Shown piece by piece: positions 45,744 to 55,750 of a DNA stretch of 64,000 bases (position 1 is its first letter; each line of letters begins with the position of its first letter). The position numbers and the translations under genes are program-made. The stretch is from Erythrobacter litoralis (GTDB lineage: Bacteria; Pseudomonadota; Alphaproteobacteria; Sphingomonadales; Sphingomonadaceae): NCBI RefSeq assembly GCF_001719165.1, contig NZ_CP017057.1, forward strand, positions 1,798,001 to 1,862,000, given 5' to 3'. Under the pieces are notes generated by a model. It was given only the letters and a program-made list of their open reading frames with translations, was not told the origin of the DNA and ran no database searches.

Positions 45744-46546
45744 GTGAATTGACCGCTCTCGACGCCGAGATCCGCGACCTGCTGCGCTTTGCTGCGGAAC
45801 GGTCAATGCTGCCCCGCTTCCGCGCATTGGCGGAGGGCGACGTCGAGATGAAGGGCGAGGACGATCCCGTCACCGTGGTCGACCGCGAAGTGGAGGACTT
45901 CCTTACCGAAGCGCTCACCCGTCTCGCCCCCGGGGTCGCGGTGGTGGGAGAGGAGGCGGTCCACGCGGATGCGGGCGTGCTAGACAACCTTTCGGACCAG
46001 TGCTGGATCATCGATCCGCTCGATGGGACAGCGAACTTCACCGAAGGCAAGGAACCCTTCGGCATCATCGTCGCGCTGGCTGATGCCGGGCGCGCGGTCG
46101 CGGGGTGGATCTACGACCCCAATCTCGACCGCCTGTGCCATGTCCGTGCCGGGGAAGGCGCGAAGATCAACGGAGAGACAGTGAGCGCGCGAACAACCGG
46201 GGAGAACCCGCCGGTGACCGCGGTCAGCCGCATGTTCCTGACCCCCGAAGAGGCCGCGGTTCTCGATGCGAAGCTCGTCGCCCATTATACCCTTGTCGAC
46301 ATCCCGCGCTGCGCGGCCGAGCAATATCCGCGCCTCGTGCTGGGGCAAAACGACGTTTCGACCTTCAAGCGCACCTATCCGTGGGACCATGCCGCGGGCG
46401 TGCTCTGGCTGAACGAAGCTGGTGGAAGGGCTGCTCGGCTCGACGGAAGCGAATACCGGGTCGACGACGGCGCTGGAAAGCCCGGCCTTGTCGGCGCGTC
46501 GAGCCCTACGATCTGGAACGAATTCATCGCCCACGTCACGGGCTGA
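45740..46546 (+). CDS. Inositol monophosphatase family protein, probably histidinol-phosphatase-like (HisN type)
   Basis: 268 residues. Metal-binding motifs are GEEAVH (about 70-75) and IIDPLDGTANFTEG (about 90-103), with KRTYPWDHAAGVLWLNEAGG holding the third Asp. Translation is coupled to argJ by an ATGA overlap. That link with amino acid synthesis, and closer likeness to the HisN branch in the FTEGKEPFG stretch, suggest histidinol phosphate as substrate, but inositol or other sugar phosphates remain possible. The paralogue at 19114-19932 looks more SuhB-like. Confidence 0.85.
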   Translation: MSELTALDAEIRDLLRFAAERSMLPRFRALAEGDVEMKGEDDPVTVVDREVEDFLTEALTRLAPGVAVVGEEAVHADAGVLDNLSDQCWIIDPLDGTANFTEGKEPFGIIVALADAGRAVAGWIYDPNLDRLCHVRAGEGAKINGETVSARTTGENPPVTAVSRMFLTPEEAAVLDAKLVAHYTLVDIPRCAAEQYPRLVLGQNDVSTFKRTYPWDHAAGVLWLNEAGGRAARLDGSEYRVDDGAGKPGLVGASSPTIWNEFIAHVTG

Positions 46547-46549
46547 GGA

Positions 46550-46584
46550 CGCGCGAGCTTCCGCCTATGCGGAAAGCTCGCGCG
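46550..46584. terminator. Hairpin between the convergent HisN-like gene and trxA
   Basis: CGCGCGAGCTTCCGC and GCGGAAAGCTCGCGCG form a 15-bp stem with one bulged A around a CTAT loop. It has no T-tract, but its place between two gene 3' ends suggests two-way termination or mRNA end protection. Confidence 0.55.
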
Positions 46585-46589
46585 GGATA

Positions 46590-46910
46590 TCAGAGTTCGC
46601 CCTCAAGCCACTGCTTGAGCTGGCTTTTCGGACGCGCGCCCTGAAGATGCGCGGCGGGCTTGCCGTCCTTGAACAGGACGAGGAAGGGAATGCCCTGCAC
46701 GCCCATCTCGGTTGGCACGCCGGTATTGGCCATGATGTCCATCTTGGCGATCGTCACCTTTTCGCCGAGTTCATCGCTGATTTCCTCGAGCGCCGGGGCG
46801 ATCATCTTGCACGGACCGCACCAATCGGCCCAGAAATCGACCAGAACGGGCTTGTCGCTTTCGAGCACGTCGGATTTCCAGCTTTCATCGGTCACATTGA
46901 CGGTGGCCAT
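46590..46910 (-). CDS. trxA: Thioredoxin
   Basis: 106 residues with the redox site WCGPCK at residues 30-35, the cis-proline segment VQGIPFLVLF and the normal thioredoxin length. It reduces protein disulfides in the cytosol with NADPH via thioredoxin reductase. Start ATG 46910 follows AAGGAG. It is the last gene of the divL-tsaE-amgK-murU-addB-addA-trxA run, 58 bp after addA. Confidence 0.97.
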   Translation of the reverse strand: MATVNVTDESWKSDVLESDKPVLVDFWADWCGPCKMIAPALEEISDELGEKVTIAKMDIMANTGVPTEMGVQGIPFLVLFKDGKPAAHLQGARPKSQLKQWLEGEL

Positions 46911-46968
46911 AATTCGTCTCCTTCGAGGGGGGCTGTATCTTCTCAACCAAACTAGGGTCAATCGGCGC

Positions 46969-49900
46969 TCACTCAATATGCATCGGGCCTTCGCGCGGAT
47001 AGCTTTCCTGCGCCTCGCCCAATCCCCGCTTGTGGATGGGGAGCGTTTCGCCTGGCACTTTGATCAGGACCGGGGCGTGAGTGTAGAGCAACGCGGCGCG
47101 CACCTCGCGGCCCGGATAGATCGCCTCGAGCGCGGCCGCATAGGCGGCCATCTGGTGCAGGGCGGCGGCAGGCACTTCTTCAAACCGCGCGGGCGGGCGG
47201 CGGGTCGTCTTGAAATCGACCACGGTCACGCAGTCCTGCTCGACCAGTAGCCGGTCGGCGGTCCCGGCGACGACGATCCCTCCGATCGTCGCTGCAAGCG
47301 GGACCTCGGCAAGCGCGCCGGGCGCGAAGATCGCGGCGAATTCGGGTTCGGCGAGAACCGCGAGCGCCTGCGCCGCCATTTCCTCACGCGCGGCTCCGTG
47401 CAGGTCGTGCGCCTGCCTCTCGAGCCAGCGTGCGGCCACCGCCTCGCGGGCGTCGGGCGCGACATCGGGCAGGCGTTCGAGCAGTCGATGGATCAGGATG
47501 CCGCGCCGCGCAGCGTGCGCGGCCCCGTCGCCCGATCCGGCCGAAAGCGGCGGGTCGGCGCCCCGTTCCTCGCCCGCACCGCTGGGCGCGAGCGGGCGCG
47601 GCGGGCGTGGTTCGGGACCGACCGGTGTCGTCGCCCATTCAGGCAGCGGCTCCGATGTCCCGCCGAAAGCGACGTCGCCGTCCGGCACCAGCGGTTCGGC
47701 CCGGTAGCCGATCTCGCGCCGGGCGCCCCAGATATCGTCCGGCTGATCGTCGCGGGTGAAAAGCGGGGCGAGCCGGAAATACCAGCTGTCCTCGGGCGGT
47801 CCCTTCTCGATCTGTTTCGGCCCCAGCGACCCGCCGATGAAAAGCGCCTCTTCCGCTCGCGTCATTGCCACGTAAAGCAGCCGCCAGTGCTCCTGCATCT
47901 CGGCGCTCCGGCTGTTCTCGGCCGCCTCGGCAACACGTCCGCACAGCTGGTCCTTGCTCAGACCGGGCACCGGCACCATTCGCCCGGTCGGCTCGCCGAG
48001 CGGCATGTCCTCCAGTTCGATCTCGCCGCCCTTACCGGGCTCGCCGGTCGCATCGGCCAGGATCACGATCGGCGCCTGCAGGCCCTTGGAGCCATGGACC
48101 GTCATCACTCGCACCTGGCCGGTCCCTTCGCCTGAATCCCTTTTAAGATCGGTCGCTCCCGCGTCGAACCATTCGAGAAAGCCTGCAAGGCTCGGCACAT
48201 GCGCGCTCTCATAGGCGAAGGCGGCGTTGAGCAGTTCGTCAATCGGATCATTCGCCTCACGCCCTAGCCGCGCAACCAGCTTTTCGCGCCCCCGCCACGG
48301 GCCGGTCAGCAGCCAGGACATGAGCGCCTGCGGAGTCTGGTAATCGGCCAGCGCAAGGAGATCGCGCAGCCGCTCGGCGCTCTCCGCGACGAACGGGTCG
48401 CCATGTCTGCGCAGATGGTCCCACAGCCGCACGCCCCGTTCACGCACCGCGAAAGCGAGAAGGTCGTCCTGGCTCCACCCGATCAGCGGCGAGACGAGCA
48501 TGCAGGCGAGCGACAGGTCGTCGCGCGGCTGCGCGGCAAAACGCAGCGCAGCGAGGAGGTCTCGCACCGCCAGCGGCTCGCCCAGACGCAACCGGTCGAC
48601 GCCAGCCACCGGCACGCCGCAGGCATAAAGCTTGGCGACGATCTGCGCGGCGAGATCCTTGCGCTTGCGCACCAGCACCATGACATCGCCCGGCCCCGCA
48701 TGGCGCGGCGCGTCCCCCTTCGCGAGCACAAAGGGCTCCCCACCCTTGACCCAGCGTTCGACCTGGAGCGCGATCTTCTCGGCCAGCAGCGTGTCGTGGC
48801 GCGGGAGCCAGTTCTTGTCCTCGGCCCCTTCATCCTCGCTCGCATCCTCCGGCGTCTCGTCCGCCGCATCGACCGCACGCACCGGATGCCACAGTGTCAC
48901 GAGCCCCGGCCGATCCGCGCCCACATGATCCCCCGGCGCGGTGTCGAGCCCGAAGGCTCCATGCCCAAGCGTGAGGATCGCGGAATTGACGAAATCGAGC
49001 ACCGGGCGTGACGTGCGATAGGACTGGCCGAGATCGAGATCGCGAAAGCGCGGCGCGCGGCGATTGGTCCGCATGCCCTCGATATTCGTTCTCGCCGCCT
49101 CGATCCTCGCGCGAACCCGTTCCTTGGCGCGCGCGAAATTCTCCGGGCTCGTGCCCTGGAACCCGAAGATCGCCTGCTTGTAATCGCCCACCGTGAAGAT
49201 CGTGCGCAGCCGGTCGCCATGCGCGCCTTCGCCCGAGAAGAAATCGTCGATCAGCGCATCGATGATGTCCCATTGCGCCTTGTTCGTGTCCTGCGCCTCG
49301 TCGATCAGGATGTGGTCGAAGCGCCGGTCGAGCTTGTAGCGGATCCAGTCGGCCGAAAGCGAACCCGACAGCAGCGCGGCGGCCTTGCGGATGAGGTCGT
49401 CGAATTCGAGCAGGCCCTCGCGTTCCTTGGCTTTGCTCCATTTAAGCGCGAAGGCCCGCCCGATTGTCAGCGCATCCTCAAGCAGCGCGGCAAGACCGAG
49501 CAGCGCGCACCGTTCGGTGTAGAGCGAGAGAGCTGCGGCGATCTCCTGCTGGCGCTCGGGGATCAGCGGGTCCTGCTTGGTGGGCACTTTCATCAGGCGC
49601 GGCTCACCGTCCTTCTTAAGGACCGTGTCGTAGAAGCAGGAAACCAGCTCCGCGCGCGCGGCGGGCGGACAGGACAGCCAGCGTTGGATGAACTCGGCGC
49701 AATCGCGCCCGTTCTTCGCATTCCATTGCTGCATGACCGGCAGCATCGCCGATAGATGATGGTCCGGGAAGGTATCGGGATGCAGCACCTCGCTCGCCCA
49801 TGCCTCATCCGCATCGGCCGGGATCTCGAGCAGGCTGCGGATCCGTTCGGCAAAGGGAGGCTGCCAGCTTCCCGGCCCTTCCCACAATTCGGCCGCTCCG

Positions 49901-50502
49901 GCGCAGCGCAGCAGCCATCCCCGCAGCGCAGTGGGGTCCTTGCGGGTGACGAAATCTGCGATCGCGCCGGTCAGGCGATCATCCCGGCTGCTTCGCGCTT
50001 CCTCGATCATGTCGGTCAGCACGTCGCGGGCGAGCAGTTCGCGGGTGCGATCGTCCATCGGCTGTGCGCCCGGCTGGAGGCCGGCTTCCTGAGGGAAATT
50101 CGCGATCAGCCATTGCGAGAAGGCGTGAATCGTGTCGATCCTCAGCCCCCCGCCCGGGCAATCGAGCACGCTCGCGAACAGGGTCCGCGCACGGGCCTGC
50201 GTCTCCGGGTCGATGTCCGCGCCGAGATGCCCGAGTTCCTTCCCGAGAGCGGTCGGTTCGAGGCGCACCCAGCGCGCGAGCACGGAATTGATCCGGTTCG
50301 CCATTTCCGCCGCACCCGCCTTGGTGAAGGTGAGACACAGGATCTGTCCCGGATCGACCTCCTCGCGCAGCAGCAGGCGCAGCACGCGCGCGGACAGGAC
50401 CTGGGTCTTGCCTGTCCCCGCCGATGCGGAAAGCCAGACATTGTCCTCGGGATCGACCGCCTCGCGCTGGTTTCCCCTGAGCGCAAAGACCTTGCCGCTC
50501 AT
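46969..50502 (-). CDS. addA: Double-strand break repair helicase-nuclease AddA (alphaproteobacterial type)
   Basis: 1177 residues from ATG 50502, overlapping the addB stop (ATGA). UvrD-like motor motifs: Walker A SASAGTGKT (about 25-33), ILIDEAQDTNKAQWDIIDAL, VGDYKQAIFGFQG, RVMTVHGSKGLQAPIVIL and LLYVAMTRAEEALFIGG. The C-terminal nuclease region shows VVDFKTTRRPPARF. AddA works with AddB to resect broken ends up to a regulatory recombination hotspot, like RecBCD. Both genes are complete and adjacent. Confidence 0.95.
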   Translation of the reverse strand: MSGKVFALRGNQREAVDPEDNVWLSASAGTGKTQVLSARVLRLLLREEVDPGQILCLTFTKAGAAEMANRINSVLARWVRLEPTALGKELGHLGADIDPETQARARTLFASVLDCPGGGLRIDTIHAFSQWLIANFPQEAGLQPGAQPMDDRTRELLARDVLTDMIEEARSSRDDRLTGAIADFVTRKDPTALRGWLLRCAGAAELWEGPGSWQPPFAERIRSLLEIPADADEAWASEVLHPDTFPDHHLSAMLPVMQQWNAKNGRDCAEFIQRWLSCPPAARAELVSCFYDTVLKKDGEPRLMKVPTKQDPLIPERQQEIAAALSLYTERCALLGLAALLEDALTIGRAFALKWSKAKEREGLLEFDDLIRKAAALLSGSLSADWIRYKLDRRFDHILIDEAQDTNKAQWDIIDALIDDFFSGEGAHGDRLRTIFTVGDYKQAIFGFQGTSPENFARAKERVRARIEAARTNIEGMRTNRRAPRFRDLDLGQSYRTSRPVLDFVNSAILTLGHGAFGLDTAPGDHVGADRPGLVTLWHPVRAVDAADETPEDASEDEGAEDKNWLPRHDTLLAEKIALQVERWVKGGEPFVLAKGDAPRHAGPGDVMVLVRKRKDLAAQIVAKLYACGVPVAGVDRLRLGEPLAVRDLLAALRFAAQPRDDLSLACMLVSPLIGWSQDDLLAFAVRERGVRLWDHLRRHGDPFVAESAERLRDLLALADYQTPQALMSWLLTGPWRGREKLVARLGREANDPIDELLNAAFAYESAHVPSLAGFLEWFDAGATDLKRDSGEGTGQVRVMTVHGSKGLQAPIVILADATGEPGKGGEIELEDMPLGEPTGRMVPVPGLSKDQLCGRVAEAAENSRSAEMQEHWRLLYVAMTRAEEALFIGGSLGPKQIEKGPPEDSWYFRLAPLFTRDDQPDDIWGARREIGYRAEPLVPDGDVAFGGTSEPLPEWATTPVGPEPRPPRPLAPSGAGEERGADPPLSAGSGDGAAHAARRGILIHRLLERLPDVAPDAREAVAARWLERQAHDLHGAAREEMAAQALAVLAEPEFAAIFAPGALAEVPLAATIGGIVVAGTADRLLVEQDCVTVVDFKTTRRPPARFEEVPAAALHQMAAYAAALEAIYPGREVRAALLYTHAPVLIKVPGETLPIHKRGLGEAQESYPREGPMHIE

Positions 50503-53500
50503 GCAGCGTCTCCCGTCTTGCCGGGCCCGAGCGTCACGATCCATTCCTGCAGTCGCATCAGCTGGTCGAATTCGTCATAGCCGGGATAATCGGGGTTCTC
50601 GCGCGCCCGGAAGGGCTCGTTTCCCCGGATATAGCTGCCGATCGCTTCGGCGAGCCTGTCCTCATGATGCGGCAGGAAGTTCTCTGGCAATAGGCCGCTG
50701 CGCTTGCCTTCGGTCTTCATCGGCTGGACGACATAGCCGAAGGCGGGAGTTCCGTCCTTGCCACGGCCCGAATCCCGGCCGAGCGACCAGTATTCGAACC
50801 GGCTAGCCTCACCGTGGATGAGCCGGTCGCCGATCGTGAATTCGCCATCGCGCGCGATCAGGCCGAGGACGCCCATCTGCAGCGCGAACCCCTTCTCGAC
50901 CTGCTTGGCGCTGGGCGGCGTTCCGGTCTTGTAGTCGATGATGGCCAAAGTCCCGTCCGGCATCCGGTCGATGCGGTCGACCCGCCCGCGCACCTCGACG
51001 CCGCTCAAGTTCATGCTGCCCTTCGCCTCCCAGGCGACGATCTCGCGCCCCTCGGCCGAGTCCTGCGCGATGCGTTGCTCGAACCAGGCGAGAGCTTCAA
51101 GGATGCGCGGTTGCCAAAGCCCCCGGAAAAGCGGGTGGACCGCTTCCCTCTCAAGCCGCGCCTTGGCGAAGGGCACGAGCGGGAGGTCCGGGCGCGCCGC
51201 GTGCTCGCCATGCCACGCCTCGAGAATGGCGTGGACCAGCGTGCCGCGCAGCGCCGGGTCGTCGAACGGATCGGCGCTGAGCGCATCGAGCCGCGACAGG
51301 CGCAGGATCTCCTTGGCATAGAACTGGTACGGGTCGCCCAGCAGCCGGTCGAGCGAGGTCGCGCTGATCGCCACCTTGCGCTGTTCGGGCGTCGGACGCG
51401 GTTCGGGCCTTGCCGCAGGCGGAACAGGCTCCGGCGCGCGGTCGAACCGGCTGAGCAGCGCAGGGATGCGCGTCTCGCGGTGGCGCTCGGCCAGTTTCTC
51501 GCCCAGCAGCGCCTCAGCTCTCAGCCAGAAACGGGAGGGCAGCGTCGGCCCTTCGGAATCGCGCTGCGCCCGGCTCAGCACGACCTGCGGCGCTCCCATG
51601 GCGCCTGCCAGGTCATGCGCGGCAAGGCCGATGCGAAACTCGGCCCCAGGCACACCCAGCGCACGCAGCACACCGGGGGCAAGCAGCGGATCGGGCGCAG
51701 GCGGCTGCGGCCACGTGCCTTCGTTGAGGCCCGCGCAGATGACCAGATCGGCGCGGGCCATGCGCGCTTCGAGCAGGCCGTAGATGGAAATGCGCGGATG
51801 GCCTCCATAGGGCGGGCGCACGGCGATTTCGTCCATGCAGTCGCGCACGACCTTTGCCATGTCGCGCGGAGGCAGGAACGTGCCGCAGGCGCGCGCATCG
51901 AGCCGCAATTGCTCGACCATGTCGGCAAGCGCCCGCCCGTCCTCGTTCGCCCATACCCTGAGCCCGCACAGGCTCTCGGCAACCTCGGCAAGACGATCGA
52001 GCATGTCGGCGAGGGGGCGCGCCTCATCACCGCTTTCGAGCGGTTCGAACAGCGGCGCGACAAGGCGTGCGGCCTCGTCCCACCATTCGCCCTCGTCCGC
52101 CCTGTGCGCCAGGCTCCCCAGCGCGGCAAGTTTCGGCGACGGCGATTTTCCCCGCAGGCGGTGGTCGAAACGGCGCAGCGAGCCGAGCCATGCCGCGCGC
52201 ATTTCAGGGGTATCGGCACGCACGAGCGGATGGGCGAACGCCGCGATCAGCGCGAGCGGGGCGGGTCCCTCACTCATCAGCACCGCGAGAAGGCCGAACA
52301 TGCGTCCCGCAGCGGTCAGCGCAAGTGGGCGGCCCGCGCTGTCATCGGCGGCGATTTTCCAGCGTGCGAGATGCTGAACGACGCGCCTTGCAAGCGCCCG
52401 GTCGGCGGCGACCACGGCGATCCGCCGCTCCGGCTCCTCCAGCGCCTCGCGCACCAGCAGCGCGACCGCCTGTGCCTCCTCCTCGCTCGTGGCGAGTGTC
52501 ATCAGCCGCACGCCGGACAGGCGCCGTTGCTCGGGCGCAAGCCCGATCCACGCCCTGCTCGCCCTGGGCGGAAGGAAAAGCGAGCTGATCGCGCGGCTGC
52601 GCTCGGGCTCGGCAGCAGCCATTCCGCGCCGGTGCCACGGTCGAACCTCGGCCCTGGCTATGCCCATCCGTTCAAGCAGCAGCTTGAGGTGATATTGCGG
52701 ATGGGTCAGCGCATCGCCATGCGCGAAGACCTCGCCGCCGGGCTCTGGCGCGGCCCCGGCACGGCCGAGTTCTTCCCATGCTGCCTCATCCATGGCGAGG
52801 TCGAGATCGGGCAGGACAACCGCCCCATTGGGCAGGTCCGCAATTGTCCGCAGCATCCGCGCGAGCGCCGGCGACGCGCTGGTGACACCGGCGGCGACGA
52901 TCGGCGTCGCGGGCGGCTCGTCGCGCCACCGCCGCGCAGCGCGTTCGAACAGGAGATTGCGCCGCGTCGCCGCATCGACCGCCCCCAGTTCGTCAAGCCG
53001 GATGCGCCAGCGCGCCTGAACCCGCGCGAAGAGCCGCAGCGAAGCCTGCCAGTGCACCGCGAGGTCGCCGAGGAGGTCTCTTACCGGTTCGCCCAGCAGA
53101 TCCTCCGGCTCCTTCGCCTCGACCAGCAAGCGGTCCATCGTCCGCGCCATGTCCTGCGCCAGCCGGAGCCGCGCCACTCCGGGGAGCGGCGACTCGCTCA
53201 TGGCGGCGCGCTCCTCATCGATCAGCGCGGCGAGTTCGAGCCAACGGCGGCCCGGCTCGACCGCGGGAGGTATGTCGGCCGCCCCAAGCGGGTCGAGCAG
53301 CGCGCCGAGCGCCTCGTCGAGGTCGAGATCGCCCACGGTCACCATGCGCGGCATCAGCAGGCCCGCTTCGCCGGATTGGCCGGCATGGCGGATGAAGGCC
53401 TCGGAAATGGTGCGTGCAGCGCGGCTCGAAGGGACTAGCAGGGTCAGTCGGGCCAGGCCGACATCCGGCTCGCGATAACGCGGCACCAGTCCCGCGACGA

Positions 53501-53564
53501 GCGCGTCCGCGAAACCGCGATGCGCGGCGATCGAATAGACCGCAGGACCGGGTCTCTCTCCCAT
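50499..53564 (-). CDS. addB: Double-strand break repair protein AddB (alphaproteobacterial type)
   Basis: 1021 residues from ATG 53564; the open frame continues upstream through murU but is not meaningful there. The N-terminal part is an inactivated-helicase-like region beginning GPAVYSIAAHRGFADALVAG and LTLLVPSSRAARTISEAFI. The middle has DLVICAGLNEGTWPQPPAPDP. The C-terminal PD-(D/E)XK nuclease shows GRVDRIDRMPDGTLAIIDYKTG. It lies 7 bp after murU and overlaps addA by 4 bp. The four iron-sulfur cysteines of the Bacillus AddB type are not evident. Confidence 0.93.
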   Translation of the reverse strand: MGERPGPAVYSIAAHRGFADALVAGLVPRYREPDVGLARLTLLVPSSRAARTISEAFIRHAGQSGEAGLLMPRMVTVGDLDLDEALGALLDPLGAADIPPAVEPGRRWLELAALIDEERAAMSESPLPGVARLRLAQDMARTMDRLLVEAKEPEDLLGEPVRDLLGDLAVHWQASLRLFARVQARWRIRLDELGAVDAATRRNLLFERAARRWRDEPPATPIVAAGVTSASPALARMLRTIADLPNGAVVLPDLDLAMDEAAWEELGRAGAAPEPGGEVFAHGDALTHPQYHLKLLLERMGIARAEVRPWHRRGMAAAEPERSRAISSLFLPPRASRAWIGLAPEQRRLSGVRLMTLATSEEEAQAVALLVREALEEPERRIAVVAADRALARRVVQHLARWKIAADDSAGRPLALTAAGRMFGLLAVLMSEGPAPLALIAAFAHPLVRADTPEMRAAWLGSLRRFDHRLRGKSPSPKLAALGSLAHRADEGEWWDEAARLVAPLFEPLESGDEARPLADMLDRLAEVAESLCGLRVWANEDGRALADMVEQLRLDARACGTFLPPRDMAKVVRDCMDEIAVRPPYGGHPRISIYGLLEARMARADLVICAGLNEGTWPQPPAPDPLLAPGVLRALGVPGAEFRIGLAAHDLAGAMGAPQVVLSRAQRDSEGPTLPSRFWLRAEALLGEKLAERHRETRIPALLSRFDRAPEPVPPAARPEPRPTPEQRKVAISATSLDRLLGDPYQFYAKEILRLSRLDALSADPFDDPALRGTLVHAILEAWHGEHAARPDLPLVPFAKARLEREAVHPLFRGLWQPRILEALAWFEQRIAQDSAEGREIVAWEAKGSMNLSGVEVRGRVDRIDRMPDGTLAIIDYKTGTPPSAKQVEKGFALQMGVLGLIARDGEFTIGDRLIHGEASRFEYWSLGRDSGRGKDGTPAFGYVVQPMKTEGKRSGLLPENFLPHHEDRLAEAIGSYIRGNEPFRARENPDYPGYDEFDQLMRLQEWIVTLGPGKTGDAA

Positions 53565-53571
53565 CCCGCGC

Positions 53572-54300
53572 TCAGACCCCCGAAAGCGCGGCTTCGGTCG
53601 GCGCGATCGCCTGCGGCGTGCCGACCTCGAACCACTGGCCGGTAAAGGAGATGCCGAACAGCCGCCCCTCCTCAATCGCGCGGTTCCAGAGGATATTGGT
53701 CGAGAACGGCCCCTCCGGCGCCTCGCGAAGCAGGCGGTGGGAGACGAGCTGGATGCCGGTATAGATGAAGGGTGCGATGCGGCCCGTCCGGCGGCGCGAG
53801 AGGAGGCCGCCCGCGTCCATGTAGAAATCACCCGGCCCGCTGAAATTGGCCGCCCGGACATGCGGGACGAGAAGGAGCACCGCATCCATCGCATCCGGGT
53901 CCCAGCGCGCCGACAGGTCGGCAAAGGCGTTCTTCGGCCCGTCGAGCCAGATATTGTCCGCGTTGAGGCAAAAGAACGGGTCCGGCAGGTTACCCTGCGC
54001 CCGCACCAGCCCGCCGCCCGTTTCCAGAAGCAGGTCGCGCTCGTCCGAGATCGTCACTTTGGGTGACCCGCGTTCGAGAACATGCGCCTCGAGCGCATCG
54101 GCAAGGTAATGGACATTGACCACCGCGCGCGCGATGCCCGCATCGTCAAGCCGGTCGAGCGCGTGGTCGATCAGTGCCTTGCCCGCGACCCGCACCAGCG
54201 GTTTGGGCTGCGAGGCGGTGAGCGGGCGCATCCTCTTGCCCAGCCCGGCGGCAAGGACCATCGCGGTGTCGCTGGCGAGCGGGCCTCCCGAAAGGCTCAA
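53572..54300 (-). CDS. murU: N-acetylmuramate-1-phosphate uridylyltransferase-type nucleotidyltransferase
   Basis: 242 residues. The nucleotidyltransferase start MVLAAGLGKRMRPLT is followed by KPLVRVAGKALIDHALDRL and the metal-binding LNADNIW. It directly follows, with a 4-bp overlap, a kinase of the AmgK type. Together AmgK and MurU turn recovered MurNAc into UDP-MurNAc, a peptidoglycan recycling route known from Pseudomonas and found in alphaproteobacteria. A mannose-1-phosphate guanylyltransferase is the family alternative, but the amgK pairing favours MurU. Confidence 0.85.
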   Translation of the reverse strand: MSLSGGPLASDTAMVLAAGLGKRMRPLTASQPKPLVRVAGKALIDHALDRLDDAGIARAVVNVHYLADALEAHVLERGSPKVTISDERDLLLETGGGLVRAQGNLPDPFFCLNADNIWLDGPKNAFADLSARWDPDAMDAVLLLVPHVRAANFSGPGDFYMDAGGLLSRRRTGRIAPFIYTGIQLVSHRLLREAPEGPFSTNILWNRAIEEGRLFGISFTGQWFEVGTPQAIAPTEAALSGV

Positions 54301-55283
54301 GCGATCTCTCCCCCATGCGCGCGGCGTAGCGGCTCGGGTACATTGGCATCGAACCAGCTCGCAACCGGGGCGAGCGCCGGATGGGCGAGATCGCGCTCCA
54401 TCGCTTCCCAGACGCGCGGGATCATGGAGAGGTAGCGCGGCTTGCCATCGCGCTTGTGAAGCCGGGTGAAGATGCCGACGATCTTGGCATTGCGCTGCGC
54501 CCCGAGACGGGCGTAATCGGCGCGGAAATCGTCGCCGGCCCCGGTGGCCTCGGCGTAACGGTCGAGCATTGCGGCCTCGAGCGCGGTCGGGACTTCGCGG
54601 CGCGCATCCTGCAGCAGCGACACGAGATCGTAGGCCGGGTGGCCGACAAGGGCGTCCTGGAAATCGATCAGCCCCTGCGGTGCACGCTCCGCCGGATGGC
54701 CGAGCAGCATGATGTTCTCCGCGTGGTAATCGCGCAGCACCGTCACGCCAGGCTCCTGCCGCTCAAGCAACGGTGCGAGCGCCTCGCGCCAGGCAGCGTC
54801 GTGCCCGGCAAAGTCCACATCGAGACCGACGGCCGGCGCATACCATTCGGTGAAAAGCCGCACCTCACGCAGATAGGCTTCCATGTCATAGGGCGCAAAA
54901 GGACCCGGCGGCAGGCGATGGAGTTCCACCAGCGCATCGACCGCACTCTCATAGGCCGCACGTTCATCGTCGGGTCGGACGTCGAGCCAGTCACGCATCC
55001 GGTCATCGCCGAAATCCTCGAGCAGGACCCAGCCCGCCTGCGCGTCGGCATGGTGGATCGCGGGCGCGCGAAGCCCGTTCGCAGTGAGCCAGCCCGCGAC
55101 ATCGAGGAACGGCACCGGATCCTCGTGCGGGGGCGGCGCGTGCATCAGCATCGCCCCACGATCTCCCGCGCGCAGGCGGAAATAGCGCCGGAATGACGCA
55201 TCGCCGGGAAGAGGGTCGATCGCCGCATCGCTCCAGCCTGCCTCGCGCAGGAAGTCGTGCAGCCCGTCGGGAAGCGTCGTCAT
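54297..55283 (-). CDS. amgK: N-acetylmuramate/N-acetylglucosamine kinase (AmgK-type phosphotransferase)
   Basis: 328 residues from ATG 55283. Kinase features of the aminoglycoside phosphotransferase fold: GDASFRRYFRLR as the nucleotide loop, GWVLLEDFGDDRMRDWL, the catalytic VLRDYHAENIMLLG and the Mg2+-binding IDFQDALVGHPAYDL. It phosphorylates MurNAc (or GlcNAc) at the anomeric position, feeding MurU. Both its ends overlap neighbours by 4 bp: tsaE before and murU after. An in-frame ATG at 55301 would enter tsaE. Confidence 0.88.
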   Translation of the reverse strand: MTTLPDGLHDFLREAGWSDAAIDPLPGDASFRRYFRLRAGDRGAMLMHAPPPHEDPVPFLDVAGWLTANGLRAPAIHHADAQAGWVLLEDFGDDRMRDWLDVRPDDERAAYESAVDALVELHRLPPGPFAPYDMEAYLREVRLFTEWYAPAVGLDVDFAGHDAAWREALAPLLERQEPGVTVLRDYHAENIMLLGHPAERAPQGLIDFQDALVGHPAYDLVSLLQDARREVPTALEAAMLDRYAEATGAGDDFRADYARLGAQRNAKIVGIFTRLHKRDGKPRYLSMIPRVWEAMERDLAHPALAPVASWFDANVPEPLRRAHGGEIA

Positions 55284-55750
55284 GGCATGCGTCCTAGCCA
55301 ATCAGGCCCAGCTTTCACAATCGCGATCCGCCCCTCTTCCGCATCTTTCGTGCGCGCGGCGAGCCTTATCTCGATGCAGGCCGGCTCATGTCCGAAGCCG
55401 CCGGCGTGATCGGGCCATTCGGCGATCAGCGCGGCGCCGTCGCGATAGTCGTCGAGGCCGATCTCGGCGAGCTCGCAGGGGTCGTCGAGCCGGTAGAAAT
55501 CGGCGTGCGCGACCGGCACCGACAGCGGCGGTGCGTCATAGGTTTCGACGATGGTGAAGGTCGGCGAAGGCACCTCGCCCTGGTGGCCGAGCGCCGCCAG
55601 GATCGCGCGCGCCAGCGTCGTCTTGCCCGCACCGAGCCCCCCCGACAGCGCGACCACGTCGCCCGGCCGCAGCCTTCGCGCGATGCGTTGCCCGAACGCC
55701 TCCATCGCGGCAAGGTCGGGCAGGTCGATGCGCTGCTCCTCGGCGCTCAT
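55280..55750 (-). CDS. tsaE: tRNA threonylcarbamoyladenosine biosynthesis ATPase TsaE
   Basis: 156 residues. Walker A GGLGAGKTTLAR (about 37-48), then PSPTFTIVETYDAP, HADFYRLDDPCELAEIGLDDY and LIAEWPDHAG. TsaE supports the TsaB-TsaD complex in making t6A37 on tRNAs that read ANN codons. It is encoded between divL and amgK with 4-bp overlaps at both ends. Confidence 0.95.
   Translation of the reverse strand: MSAEEQRIDLPDLAAMEAFGQRIARRLRPGDVVALSGGLGAGKTTLARAILAALGHQGEVPSPTFTIVETYDAPPLSVPVAHADFYRLDDPCELAEIGLDDYRDGAALIAEWPDHAGGFGHEPACIEIRLAARTKDAEEGRIAIVKAGPDWLGRMP

Noticed and set aside
50814..53438. Long plus-strand open frame opposite addB
   Set aside because: Antisense to a complete alphaproteobacterial addB; the translation is Arg/Gln/Glu-rich and shows no motif.
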